Assembly (NCBI GenBank): GCA_035641235.1
Contig: DASQUP010000271.1
Span: forward strand, 1 to 23,813
Reading direction: 5' to 3'
From: DASQUP01 sp035641235
GTDB lineage: Bacteria > Actinomycetota > CADDZG01 > WHSQ01
DNA: 23,813 nucleotides
Position numbers and translations under genes: made by a program. Below the pieces are notes generated by a model. It had not been told where the DNA came from and did no database searches. It was given only the letters and a program-made list of their open reading frames with translations. Positions 1 to 7,327 of this stretch are shown in pieces. Positions within the stretch are counted from its first letter, which is position 1. Each line of letters starts with the position of its first letter.

Positions 1-392
1 TGATCATGCTGTACGGCTCGCAGCAGGACTACGACGTGTTGGTGGGAAAGCCCACTGAGAAGCCGGCGATGTCTCCGGAAGAAGTCGCAGCGATGCACGC
101 GTATATGGAGTCGTATCACGAGAAACTGGTTGATTCCGGCGAGTTCGTCGATGCCCGGGGCCTGAGCGCGCCGGTTCACGCGCGGCGGGTCCAGTTGCAG
201 AAGGGGGTTCCCGTCGTGACCGACGGCCCCTATCCGGAAACGCAGGAGGTCCTGGCCGGGTACACGATCGTCGACTGCGAGAGCTTCGACCGGGCCACCG
301 AGATCGCGGCGGGACTGGTGAACCCGGACGCGGAGGGAGAGTACGTTGACGTACGGCCGGTCCTCGACGGCGCCGACGACCTCATGCCGTAA
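1..392 (+). CDS. YCII/DGPF-family protein, 5' end cut by window
   Basis: This is a small YCII-related (DGPF) protein. The frame is open to the window edge, and family members usually have a few more N-terminal residues before the 'MLYGSQQDYD' stretch, so the true start is probably outside the window. The family motif is the 'TDGPYPETQEVLAGY' segment at about residues 72-86 counted from the ATG at position 6. Its stop lies 9 bp before the start of an ECF sigma factor gene. That pairing is the established hallmark of ECF42 modules, in which DGPF genes sit beside and are controlled by the sigma factor. The biochemical function of DGPF proteins in these modules is not known. The promoter must lie upstream of the window. 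Confidence 0.85.
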   Translation, partial: IMLYGSQQDYDVLVGKPTEKPAMSPEEVAAMHAYMESYHEKLVDSGEFVDARGLSAPVHARRVQLQKGVPVVTDGPYPETQEVLAGYTIVDCESFDRATEIAAGLVNPDAEGEYVDVRPVLDGADDLMP

Positions 393-401
393 CTAACTAC
401 A

Positions 402-1646
402 TTGAGAGGTGACGACCTCGAGGGACTGCTGCGGCAGCTGGCGCCGCAAGTCCTCGGAGCGGTGGTGCGCCGTTACGGCCATTTCGACATCGCCGAAGAC
501 GCCGTTCAAGAGGCACTGATCGCGGGGGCCACGCAGTGGCCGAACGATGGACTCCCCGACAATCCGCGCGCCTGGCTCATTACGGTGGCCTCACGAAGGC
601 TGACGGATCTCTTGCGGAGCCAGCAGGCGCGCCTGCGCCGCGAAGGTACCGTCGCTTCTTGGGTCGTGCCGGACCAGTGGCTGGCGCCCCCTGCCGACCG
701 AGCCCCTACGGACTCCGACGACACGCTCATTCTGCTGTTCATGTGTTGCCATCCCGCCCTGTCACCTGCGTCGCAGATCGCGCTCACGCTGCGCGCCGTC
801 GGCGGTCTGACCACCGCAGAGATCGCCCGAGCCTTCCTGGTGCCGGAGTCGACGATGACCCGGCGCATCAGCAGGGCGAAGCAGCGGATAAAGGAGAGCC
901 GCATTCCGTTTGGCATGCCTCCGGTCTCGGAGCACAACGACCGCCTCGGCGCGGTTCTTCACGTTCTCTACCTCATCTTCAACGAGGGTTATGCCAGCAC
1001 GTCGGGACCGAGACTGCAGCGCACCGAGCTCTCAACTGAGGCCATCCGACTGGCACGTATGTCTCACGAGCTACTGCCGGCTAACGCCGAGGTAGCGGGA
1101 CTGCTCGCGCTCATGTTGCTCACCGACGCGCGCCGGCCGGCGCGGACCGGCCCCGATGGCAGCTTGATCCCGATGGCCGAGCAAGACCGAAGCATGTGGA
1201 AATCCGCCTACATTGAAGAGGGCGTGGCGCTCATCACCAAGGCACTCACGCAACGGAGACCGGGTCCCTACCAGCTTCAGGCAGCGATAGCCGCTCTCCA
1301 CGACGAAGCCCCCAGTGCAGATGCAACAGACTGGCCGCAGATCGTGGCGCTGTATGAGCTGTTGATGCAGACCTCGGACAATCCTGTCGTGGCCCTCAAC
1401 CACGTGGTTGCCGTGGCGATGGTGGAGGGGGCCGCCGCCGGGTTGGATCTGCTCGAGACCCTCAAGGGCGAAGAGCGGATCGCCGGGGACCACCGACTGC
1501 ACGCGGTCCGCGCACATCTGCTCGAGATGGCCGGCGATCACGTCGCCGCGCACGCCTCCTATGTCGAGGCGGCCGGCCGAACTACCAGCTTGCCGCAACA
1601 GCGGTATCTGCACGCACGCGCAAACCACCTATCAAGAGACGGCTGA
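402..1646 (+). CDS. ECF42-type RNA polymerase sigma factor with C-terminal TPR-like extension
   Basis: This is an alternative sigma factor of 414 aa, about twice the length of a minimal ECF sigma. Region 2 spans about residues 10-75 ('AEDAVQEALIAGATQW', then 'NPRAWLITVASRRL'). Region 4 spans about residues 120-165 ('LTTAEIARAFLVPESTMTRRISRAKQRIK', quoted in parts elsewhere as a helix-turn-helix). The family signature 'LYLIFNEGYAS' lies at 189-199. Roughly 220 further alpha-helical residues correspond to the TPR-like extension of ECF42. The start is TTG at 402: the upstream DGPF stop is in the same frame, and no better in-frame start or clear ribosome binding site exists, so translation is probably coupled to the DGPF gene. 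No anti-sigma factor is adjacent, as is usual for ECF42, where the extension is thought to replace it. Confidence 0.9.
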   Translation: MRGDDLEGLLRQLAPQVLGAVVRRYGHFDIAEDAVQEALIAGATQWPNDGLPDNPRAWLITVASRRLTDLLRSQQARLRREGTVASWVVPDQWLAPPADRAPTDSDDTLILLFMCCHPALSPASQIALTLRAVGGLTTAEIARAFLVPESTMTRRISRAKQRIKESRIPFGMPPVSEHNDRLGAVLHVLYLIFNEGYASTSGPRLQRTELSTEAIRLARMSHELLPANAEVAGLLALMLLTDARRPARTGPDGSLIPMAEQDRSMWKSAYIEEGVALITKALTQRRPGPYQLQAAIAALHDEAPSADATDWPQIVALYELLMQTSDNPVVALNHVVAVAMVEGAAAGLDLLETLKGEERIAGDHRLHAVRAHLLEMAGDHVAAHASYVEAAGRTTSLPQQRYLHARANHLSRDG

Positions 1647-1693
1647 GATTCTCCTCCGGCCGGATGTCCGGGATCGGTCCGCGGCTCCGACGT

Positions 1694-1730
1694 CTTGGCT
1701 AAAGGGCACCGAGGTGGTGCCAGAACCAAG
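1694..1730 (+). other. Stem-loop in leader of the alpha/beta hydrolase gene
   Basis: The spacer 1647-1747 holds a nested inverted repeat. GGCACC (1705-1710) pairs with GGTGCC (1716-1721) around a 5-nt loop, and an outer CTTGG (1694-1698) pairs with CCAAG (1726-1730). It ends just before the AAGGAG ribosome binding site of the hydrolase gene and has no following T-run. It may be a weak terminator of the sigma-factor gene, a leader structure, or chance in GC-rich DNA. Confidence 0.3.
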
Positions 1731-1747
1731 AGCGGAAGGAGATTCGC

Positions 1748-2557
1748 ATGAGCACTGTTAGGTCAAAGGACGGTGCGACGATCGCATTCGATCGGTCCGG
1801 CGCGGGACCGGCACTCGTCCTCGTGGGTGGCCTGCTTGAGCATCGAGCGACGGATTCGGAGACGGCGCAACTTGCAGCGTTCCCCTTGCTGACTCGGCAC
1901 TTCACCGTCATCCACTACGACCGCAGGGGGCGGGGCGACAGTACGGATACACAGCCTTATGCGCTCGATCGCGAGATCGAAGACATTGCCGCCCTCATCG
2001 ACACCGCCGGCGGCTCGGCGTTCCTGTCCGGCATTTCCTCCGGCGGCGCTCTTGCATTCGAGGCGGCGCTTGCGCTGGGGCAGAAGGTCACGAAGGTGGC
2101 GATGTACGACCCGCCCTACAACGACGATCAGGCCGCCCGGGCGGCTTGGCTGAAATTCAGGAGCGAGCTCGCTGATGTGCTGGCGAAGGGGCGCCGAGGT
2201 GACGCGGTGGCACTCTTCATGTCGCTGCTGGGCGTGTCCTCCGAGGAGATCGAGGGGGTGAAGGAGTATCCGATGTGGCCGATGTGGGAAGCGATGGCGC
2301 CCACAATCGCCTACGACGCGGCCGTCCTGGGTGAGGAGGCAGCGGTACCTATCGAGCGCGCCGCAAGCCTCAAGGTTCCGACGCTGATCCTGAACGGTAG
2401 TGAGAGCTATCCGTTCATGCACGAATCGGCGACCGCGCTGGCGGCGGCCATCCCCAATTCGGAGCACCGCATGCTGGAGGGTCAGCCGCACGAGGTGTCG
2501 GCCGAGGCGCTTGCCCCCGTCCTGGTGGAGTTCTTCAATCCCGGCGCCGGCGGTTGA
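1748..2557 (+). CDS. alpha/beta-fold hydrolase
   Basis: This is a 269-aa soluble protein of the alpha/beta hydrolase superfamily; the substrate is unknown. The fold is visible as 'ALVLVGGLLEH' (oxyanion region, about 22-32), 'VIHYDRRGRGDS' (54-65), the nucleophile elbow G-I-S-S-G at 95-99 with Ser97 as likely nucleophile, and a late His (H248 in 'EGQPHEVS') as catalytic histidine. The usual acidic residue after strand 7 is not obvious: 'LILNGSESYPF' at 214-223 has no Asp where one is expected, so the acid may be displaced or absent. The ATG at 1748 is supported by an AAGGAG site 6 bp upstream. The gene follows the ECF42 pair in the same direction, so membership of that regulon is possible but not shown. 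Confidence 0.85.
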   Translation: MSTVRSKDGATIAFDRSGAGPALVLVGGLLEHRATDSETAQLAAFPLLTRHFTVIHYDRRGRGDSTDTQPYALDREIEDIAALIDTAGGSAFLSGISSGGALAFEAALALGQKVTKVAMYDPPYNDDQAARAAWLKFRSELADVLAKGRRGDAVALFMSLLGVSSEEIEGVKEYPMWPMWEAMAPTIAYDAAVLGEEAAVPIERAASLKVPTLILNGSESYPFMHESATALAAAIPNSEHRMLEGQPHEVSAEALAPVLVEFFNPGAGG

Positions 2558-2648
2558 CGGTTGTGGTGGGGGTCTCCAGTCGTTGTTTGCGACAGGGGGC
2601 CCCTGAGACGTCTCTGTGTCGAATCCAAGCCTCTTGGGCCTTCGTTCT

Positions 2649-2668
2649 CTGACGACTGTGTTCGTCAG
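2649..2668 (-). terminator. Possible terminator hairpin at the end of the LigD-polymerase gene
   Basis: CTGACGA (2649-2655) and TCGTCAG (2662-2668) form a perfect 7-bp stem with a 6-nt loop that overlaps the - strand stop codon. The downstream side is not T-rich in either direction, so termination is only a guess. The 107-bp spacer 2558-2664 between the convergent genes holds nothing else I can support. Confidence 0.3.
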
Positions 2669-3657
2669 GTGCGGATCACTCGTGCCTTCCGGGGAGTTGC
2701 TCCGAGCTGCCGGATGGCGTCCTTGAGCGACTGGCCGGGTCCCTCCGCGACGTCGATGAAGGGATCCCCGGCCTCCGCTACACGCGCCATCATCGTTTCT
2801 ATCGTGAAGTTCCGCGAGTCGATGTCGTCGATCTCGTCCCAAGTGAACGGGGCAGATGCGGTCGCTCCACGTTCGGGCCGCACCGAATAGGCCGCCGCGA
2901 TGTTCGCACCCTCCCGGTTCATGTTGACGTCCATGAAAACCTTGCCCGTGCGCTTCGGGATCTCCCATTCGAGTGTGGTTACCGAAGGATCGGCAGTATG
3001 GACGAGGTCGGCGATCGCCCCCACGAAGCCCCGGATTTCGTCGTACGGATGAGTGCCGTCCAGGGGCACCATGATCTGCATCCCGGTCGCGCCTGAGGTC
3101 TTTGGATACGAACGAAGTTCGAGCCGGTCGAGGACCACTTTGATCAGCGCCGCCACGTGTTTGACTTCGTCGAAACCCGCGGGCTCGAAGGGATCGAGAT
3201 CGAAGAATGCGTAGCTGGGATGACGCTGGTCGGAACCCCTCCCGTGGAGGGGGTGGAACTCGATACACCCGAGGTTCACAATCCACAGTAGCTCCGCTAC
3301 ATCGCGTACGGTGAGGAAGTTGATGGTCTTGGTGTTGTTGTCGGCTCGCACGGGAATCGTCGGCATCCAGTCCGGCTTGTGGACGGGGGCATTTTTCTCG
3401 TAGAAGAAATCTCCATGAATTCCGTTGGGCATTCGCTTCATAGTCAGCGGCCGGTCCTCCAGATGGGGGAGCATGACCGGAGAGATGTTGAAGTAGTAGG
3501 AGAGCAAATCACCCTTTGTGTAGCCCTCGTCGGGCCAGAAGACCTTGTCGAGATTCGACAAGCGGAGCTGGCGGTCGCCTGCGCGCGCGACCCAATGTTC
3601 GCCTCGTTTCTCGAGCGGGAGCTCGACCGGAAAGTCGATTGTTTTCCATGAGTTCAT
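2665..3657 (-). CDS. Stand-alone LigD-type polymerase (PolDom, AEP primase superfamily)
   Basis: This is the polymerase/primase domain of the non-homologous end-joining ligase LigD, 330 aa, as a protein of its own with no ligase or phosphoesterase domain. PolDom proteins add nucleotides, with a preference for ribonucleotides, at break ends. Visible motifs are 'LSNLDKVFWP' (33-42), the first two metal-binding Asp in 'FFDLDPF' (D153, D155), the 'KTSGATGMQ' nucleotide-binding motif (186-194) and the third Asp in 'VFMDVNMN' (D243). The start chosen is ATG at 3657, with GGAG upstream. A TTG at 3696 would add 13 residues with no clear ribosome binding site and would nearly touch the divergent gene. 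No Ku gene is nearby; it may lie elsewhere. Confidence 0.9.
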   Translation of the reverse strand: MNSWKTIDFPVELPLEKRGEHWVARAGDRQLRLSNLDKVFWPDEGYTKGDLLSYYFNISPVMLPHLEDRPLTMKRMPNGIHGDFFYEKNAPVHKPDWMPTIPVRADNNTKTINFLTVRDVAELLWIVNLGCIEFHPLHGRGSDQRHPSYAFFDLDPFEPAGFDEVKHVAALIKVVLDRLELRSYPKTSGATGMQIMVPLDGTHPYDEIRGFVGAIADLVHTADPSVTTLEWEIPKRTGKVFMDVNMNREGANIAAAYSVRPERGATASAPFTWDEIDDIDSRNFTIETMMARVAEAGDPFIDVAEGPGQSLKDAIRQLGATPRKARVIRT

Positions 3658-3672
3658 TTCGGGTAAATAACT

Positions 3673-3684
3673 CCGTTCGAACGG
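3673..3684. promoter_or_regulatory. Perfect 12-bp palindrome between divergent genes (possible operator)
   Basis: CCGTTCGAACGG is a perfect palindrome in the 64-bp region between the divergent polymerase and PfpI genes, where both promoters must lie. Its centre (GTTCGAAC) is not the standard actinobacterial LexA box (GAAC-N4-GTTC). An operator for an unknown regulator is possible, as is chance. Confidence 0.3.
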
Positions 3685-3721
3685 GGACCGACCCAAATGC
3701 TATTCAGTGGGAGGTGCAACC

Positions 3722-4240
3722 GTGGCCAGAGTTGCGTTCATCATGGATGAGATGTTTGAGGACTCGGAATTTCGCGTTCCGTACGACCGGGTCAAGGAAG
3801 CCGGACACGAGCCGGTGATCATCGGACTCGAGGCCGGTAAGAAGCTGGACGGCAAGAAGGGCAAGGAAACAATTACCACCGAGGTCGGAATCGATGACGT
3901 CTCAGCAGACGAATTCGACGCACTGGTGATCCCGGGCGGATACTCACCGGACAAGATCCGTCTGAATGACGGCATGGTGGCCTTGACCAAGGCGATCGGC
4001 ACCAGCGGGAAGCCACTGGCGGCGATCTGCCATGCCGGCTGGATGCTCGCCGAGGCCGATCTCCTGAAGGGGAAGACCGTAACGTCGTGGCCTTCGCTGC
4101 GCACCGATCTGATCAACGCTGGTGCCACGTGGGTCGATCAGGAGGTCGTCGAGGAGGGCAACATCATCACGTCGCGTAAGCCCGACGACCTCGAGGCATT
4201 TACCAAGACCCTGCTCGTGCAGATCGAGCAGGCCCAGTAG
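3722..4240 (+). CDS. DJ-1/PfpI family protein (glyoxalase/deglycase-like or stress protease)
   Basis: This is a 172-aa single-domain member of the DJ-1/PfpI superfamily, closest in pattern to PfpI/YhbO proteins. These stress proteins have been described as proteases, glyoxalases or deglycases. The nucleophile elbow 'AICHAGWML' places Cys103-His104 correctly, and Glu13 in 'MFEDSEF' fits the Glu that activates the cysteine. Ala105 replaces the more common Gly. 'TSWPSLRTDLINAGATW' and 'TSRKPDDL' are typical of the family. GTG at 3722 is preferred over GTG 3707 because GGAGG lies 7 bp upstream of it. The gene is divergent from the LigD-type polymerase and ends at a strong terminator. Confidence 0.9.
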   Translation: MARVAFIMDEMFEDSEFRVPYDRVKEAGHEPVIIGLEAGKKLDGKKGKETITTEVGIDDVSADEFDALVIPGGYSPDKIRLNDGMVALTKAIGTSGKPLAAICHAGWMLAEADLLKGKTVTSWPSLRTDLINAGATWVDQEVVEEGNIITSRKPDDLEAFTKTLLVQIEQAQ

Positions 4241-4273
4241 CACCGCAAGTGGTCTAAACGGCAACAGGTGCAA

Positions 4274-4301
4274 AAGGGCCCCGGGAAATCCCGGGGCCCT
4301 T
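4274..4301. terminator. Strong bidirectional intrinsic terminator
   Basis: A perfect 13-bp inverted repeat (4274-4286 with 4289-4301), based on AAGGGCCCCGGGA, lies between the convergent PfpI and acs genes. On the - strand the stem is followed by TTTTG, a classic terminator for acs. On the + strand it ends in CCTTCTGT, so it can also stop PfpI transcription. Confidence 0.85.
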
Positions 4302-4320
4302 CTGTGACCTGGTGGCCTCT

Positions 4321-6291
4321 CTACTCGTCGCCTCCCGTGAGGGCGTCCGCCTTGGTTCGGATCTCGTCGAGGATGGGAGCGTTCTGGAGCGTCGTGACGT
4401 CTCCCAGCTCGCGGCCCTCAGCGACGTCACGCAGCAGGCGCCTCATGATCTTGCCCGAACGGGTCTTCGGAAGGTCATCGGTGAAGACGATCGACTGCGG
4501 CCGAGCGATCTTGCCGATCACCCGGGCGACGTGTTCGCGGAGGTCTCGCATGAGCTCGTCGTTGCCGTCCACGCTCGCCTTCGGCGTTACGAATGCAACG
4601 ATCGACTCTCCTTCGCGCGGGTCTTTTCGCCCGACGACGGCAGCTTCGGCAACTCCTTTGTGGTCGACCAGGGCAGATTCCACCTCGTACGTGGATATGC
4701 GGTGTCCGGCCACGTTCATGACGTCGTCCACGCGACCGAGGAGCCAGAAGTACCCATCCTCGTCGAGTTTGGCGCCATCGCCGGGGAAGTAAGTCTCGTT
4801 TCCGTACTTCGCGAAGTACGTGTCCCTGTAGCGCTGATCGTCTCCGAAGATGGTTCGGAACATCGCAGGAGCCGGCCGCTTAAGGACGAGGTAACCACCT
4901 CCGCCCCTGCCTACGGAGTTGCCCTGCTCGTCGACGACATCGGCAAAGGTCCCCGGGTACGGGGTCGTTCCGGACCCGGGCTTAAGCTTCGTAATCCCCG
5001 GGAGGGGAGTGATCATGATGGCGCCGGTCTCGGTCTGCCACCACGTGTCGACCACGGGGGTCTTGCCACCACCGATGAACTCCTGGTACCAAACCCAGGC
5101 CTCGGGGTTGATCGGCTCACCCACGGTGCCGAGCAGCCTCAGCGACGAGAGGTCGTGTTTCCCCGGATAGTCCGTGCCCCATTTCATGAACGTCCGGATC
5201 GCCGTGGGAGCCGTGTACAGGATCGTGACCCCGTACTCCTCGACGATCGACCACCACCGGTCCTTGTCCGGGAAATCGGGAGCACCTTCGTAGAGGATCG
5301 ACGTCGCACCGTTCGCGAGCGGACCATAGACGATGTAGCTGTGGCCGGTTACCCAGCCGATATCGGCCGCACACCAGTAGACGTCGGTCTCCGGTTTGAG
5401 GTCGAAGATGTTGCGATGTGTCGAGCTCACGCCCGTCATGTATCCGCCGGTCGTGTGCACGATCCCCTTCGGCTTCCCGGTCGTTCCCGAGGTGTAGAGG
5501 ATGTAGAGCATGTCCTCTGCATCCATGGGGTGGGCCGGGAAGTCGGCGCCCGCGGCCGCAACCAGCTCGCCGTAGTCGAGGTCCCGTCCGTCGGTCCAGG
5601 CCACGTCCTCGTTCGTGCGTTTGACGACGAGGACGTGGTCGATTGAGGGACAGCCTGCTACCGCCTCATCGGCATTCTGCTTCAACGGCACGACCTGACC
5701 TCGCCGGTAGCCGCCGTCGGCGGTGATCAGTACCTTGCACTCTGCATCGTTGATTCGATCCCTCAATGATTCGGCCGAGAACCCACCGAACACGACGGAG
5801 TGCGGCGCGCCGATTCGCGCACACGCGAGCATCGCCGCGGGCAGCTCCGGGATCATGGGTAGGTAGATGGCGACGCGGTCGCCCTTGCGGACGCCGAGGT
5901 CGTTGAGGACGTTGGCCAGGCGGCACACCTCGGTGTGCAGATCGGAATAGGTGATGGTCCTCGTCTCGCCCGGCTCGCCGATCCAGTGATAAGCGACGCG
6001 GTCGCCATTCTGATCGAGGTGTCTATCAAGACAGTTGTGGGCGGCGTTCAGCTTGCCGCCTATGAACCACTTGTGGTGCGGAGGAGTCCACTCCAGCACG
6101 GTCTCCCACGGCTCGAACCAGTCGAGGTGCTCGGCCTCTGCCGCCCACCACGCGTCTGCATCCTTCTCGGCCTGCGTATATACGGCGGCGTCGTTCAGGT
6201 TTGCCTGTGCTGCGAATTCGGCCGGCGGATCGAAAGTCCGGCGCTCCTCGAGGAGCGCCTCAATGGTTCTCTCAACGTCTTTCTCGGCCAT
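4321..6291 (-). CDS. acs: Acetyl-CoA synthetase (AMP-forming)
   Basis: This enzyme converts acetate, ATP and CoA to acetyl-CoA, AMP and PPi, feeding acetate into central metabolism. It is 656 aa, the normal length. The sequence shows the N-terminal ACAS segment ('WWAAEAEHLDWFEPWE'), the ATP-binding loop 'TSGTTGKPKG' (267-276), 'WWQTETGAIMITPLPG' in the A5 region, the hinge 'RVDDVMNVAGHR', and the C-terminal 'PKTRSGKIMRR' with Lys614. This Lys is the adenylation-step residue that is acetylated in studied Acs enzymes, so post-translational control is likely. The ATG at 6291 is preceded by GGGAGGGG. The gene is monocistronic, divergent from fdhD, and ends at the terminator at 4274-4301. Confidence 0.97.
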   Translation of the reverse strand: MAEKDVERTIEALLEERRTFDPPAEFAAQANLNDAAVYTQAEKDADAWWAAEAEHLDWFEPWETVLEWTPPHHKWFIGGKLNAAHNCLDRHLDQNGDRVAYHWIGEPGETRTITYSDLHTEVCRLANVLNDLGVRKGDRVAIYLPMIPELPAAMLACARIGAPHSVVFGGFSAESLRDRINDAECKVLITADGGYRRGQVVPLKQNADEAVAGCPSIDHVLVVKRTNEDVAWTDGRDLDYGELVAAAGADFPAHPMDAEDMLYILYTSGTTGKPKGIVHTTGGYMTGVSSTHRNIFDLKPETDVYWCAADIGWVTGHSYIVYGPLANGATSILYEGAPDFPDKDRWWSIVEEYGVTILYTAPTAIRTFMKWGTDYPGKHDLSSLRLLGTVGEPINPEAWVWYQEFIGGGKTPVVDTWWQTETGAIMITPLPGITKLKPGSGTTPYPGTFADVVDEQGNSVGRGGGGYLVLKRPAPAMFRTIFGDDQRYRDTYFAKYGNETYFPGDGAKLDEDGYFWLLGRVDDVMNVAGHRISTYEVESALVDHKGVAEAAVVGRKDPREGESIVAFVTPKASVDGNDELMRDLREHVARVIGKIARPQSIVFTDDLPKTRSGKIMRRLLRDVAEGRELGDVTTLQNAPILDEIRTKADALTGGDE

Positions 6292-6361
6292 TTCCCCTCC
6301 CAGCTCGCTGGTCCGGCCCCCATTGGCTCCGTCCTTGTGAGCCTACCCAACGATAGGGAGA

Positions 6362-6367
6362 CATAAT
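6362..6367 (+). promoter_or_regulatory. Candidate -10 element of fdhD (leaderless start)
   Basis: CATAAT ends 6 bp before the fdhD ATG at 6374. This spacing would put the transcription start at or next to the A of the ATG, the usual arrangement of leaderless genes in actinobacteria. No -35 at standard spacing is convincing. The GGGGAG directly abutting the ATG is too close to act as a normal ribosome binding site. Confidence 0.35.
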
Positions 6368-6373
6368 GGGGAG

Positions 6374-7213
6374 ATGCTCGATGCGACGAAGAGCAGGCGA
6401 CCCGTCGCCCGTACGAAGATCATCGAAGTGCGGGACGGCCACAGGCGGCGTCGCTCGGACAAGCTCGCCGGGGAAGAGCCGATGGAGATCCGATTCGGGG
6501 GGCCTGCAGACGAACCGGGTCCGGTGGCGGTGACCATGCGTACGCCCGGCCACGACTTCGAGCTCGCTGTGGGCTTTCTATTTACCGAAGGTCTGCTCGA
6601 CCCATCTTCGCTCACGAAGGTCAGCTACTGCGATTCGCTCGACGCCGACCAGAACTACAACGTGGTCACCGTTCGGACCTCCGCACCCTTCGACGCAAAG
6701 GTTCTCAAGAGGAACTTCTACACGACGTCGAGCTGCGGAATTTGTGGCAAGGCGTCACTGGACGACGTTGAGGTGCGCTGCGCACCCATGGACGGCGGTC
6801 CCGAGACGACCCTCGATGTCGTTGCCGGACTTCCGGAGTCCTTGCGATCGGCGCAGCGCGTGTTCGACGCGACCGGCGGGCTGCACGCTGCCGCGCTGTT
6901 CACGGCCGACGGAACCCTGGTCGCAATGCGTGAGGACGTTGGTCGCCACAATGCCGTAGACAAGGTCATAGGGCATGCGCTGCTGTCCGGCGCGCCGGAC
7001 TTCGGCCGGCAACTGATGATGGTGTCGGGACGGGCGTCTTTCGAGATCGTTCAAAAGGCCGCGGTGGCCGGCGTTCCCGTCCTGTGTGCGGTATCCGCTC
7101 CGTCGAGCCTGGCGGTGAGCGCCGCCGAGCGACTCGGATTGACGCTGATCGGCTTCCTGCGCGAGCAGGGGTGCAATGTCTACGCGCATCCCGAGCGGGT
7201 CGTCGACCTCTAA
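6374..7213 (+). CDS. fdhD: Formate dehydrogenase accessory sulfurtransferase FdhD
   Basis: FdhD passes sulfur from a cysteine desulfurase to the molybdenum bis-MGD cofactor and is needed for active formate dehydrogenase. The protein is 279 aa. It carries the sulfur-carrying motif C-G-I-C-G at 121-125 (Cys121 and Cys124), the N-terminal 'RPVARTKIIEVRDG' with 'EEPMEIR' that is typical of actinobacterial FdhD, 'EDVGRHNAVDKVIG', and the C-terminal 'SGRASFEIVQKAA'. The ATG at 6374 is supported by alignment of the N-terminus with the family rather than by a ribosome binding site. No formate dehydrogenase structural gene is in the window. The gene is followed after 5 bp by the first copy of a hairpin repeat. 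Confidence 0.95.
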   Translation: MLDATKSRRPVARTKIIEVRDGHRRRRSDKLAGEEPMEIRFGGPADEPGPVAVTMRTPGHDFELAVGFLFTEGLLDPSSLTKVSYCDSLDADQNYNVVTVRTSAPFDAKVLKRNFYTTSSCGICGKASLDDVEVRCAPMDGGPETTLDVVAGLPESLRSAQRVFDATGGLHAAALFTADGTLVAMREDVGRHNAVDKVIGHALLSGAPDFGRQLMMVSGRASFEIVQKAAVAGVPVLCAVSAPSSLAVSAAERLGLTLIGFLREQGCNVYAHPERVVDL

Positions 7214-7218
7214 CCGCT

Positions 7219-7272
7219 CCGAACCTGTGTACACAGAACGACAAGGATTGTCGCTTCAGGTACACAGGTTTC
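7219..7272. repeat. Hairpin repeat, copy 1 (39-bp core shared with 8250-8288)
   Basis: The 39 bp at 7219-7257 are identical to 8250-8288. In this copy AACCTGTGTAC (7222-7232) pairs perfectly with GTACACAGGTT (7260-7270). Inside it CGACAA (7239-7244) pairs with TTGTCG (7248-7253) around GGA, with GAA/TTC extending that stem past one bulged base. The left arm also contains the perfect palindrome CTGTGTACACAG (7225-7236). It lies 5 bp after the fdhD stop. It could be a terminator-like structure, a REP/MITE-type element or a regulator site. Confidence 0.85.
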
Positions 7273-7327
7273 GCTAAGCGACGGCGGAGCCTCAGAAGTA
7301 GTGTTCGCCCATCCGGATATAGGAGGC

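Noticed and set aside
1763..3286. 507-codon - strand open frame across the hydrolase and polymerase genes
   Set aside because: It overlaps two well-supported genes, antisense to one and in another frame of the other, with low-complexity Arg/Gly/Pro composition.
3673..3684. Palindrome as a LexA (SOS) box
   Set aside because: The actinobacterial SOS box is GAAC-N4-GTTC; here the half-sites are in the opposite order (GTTC-GAAC) with no spacer.
4312..5646. Long + strand open frame (444 codons) inside acs
   Set aside because: It lies wholly antisense to a complete, motif-intact acetyl-CoA synthetase gene; the product is Arg/Val/Asp-rich with no recognisable domain. High GC produces such frames.
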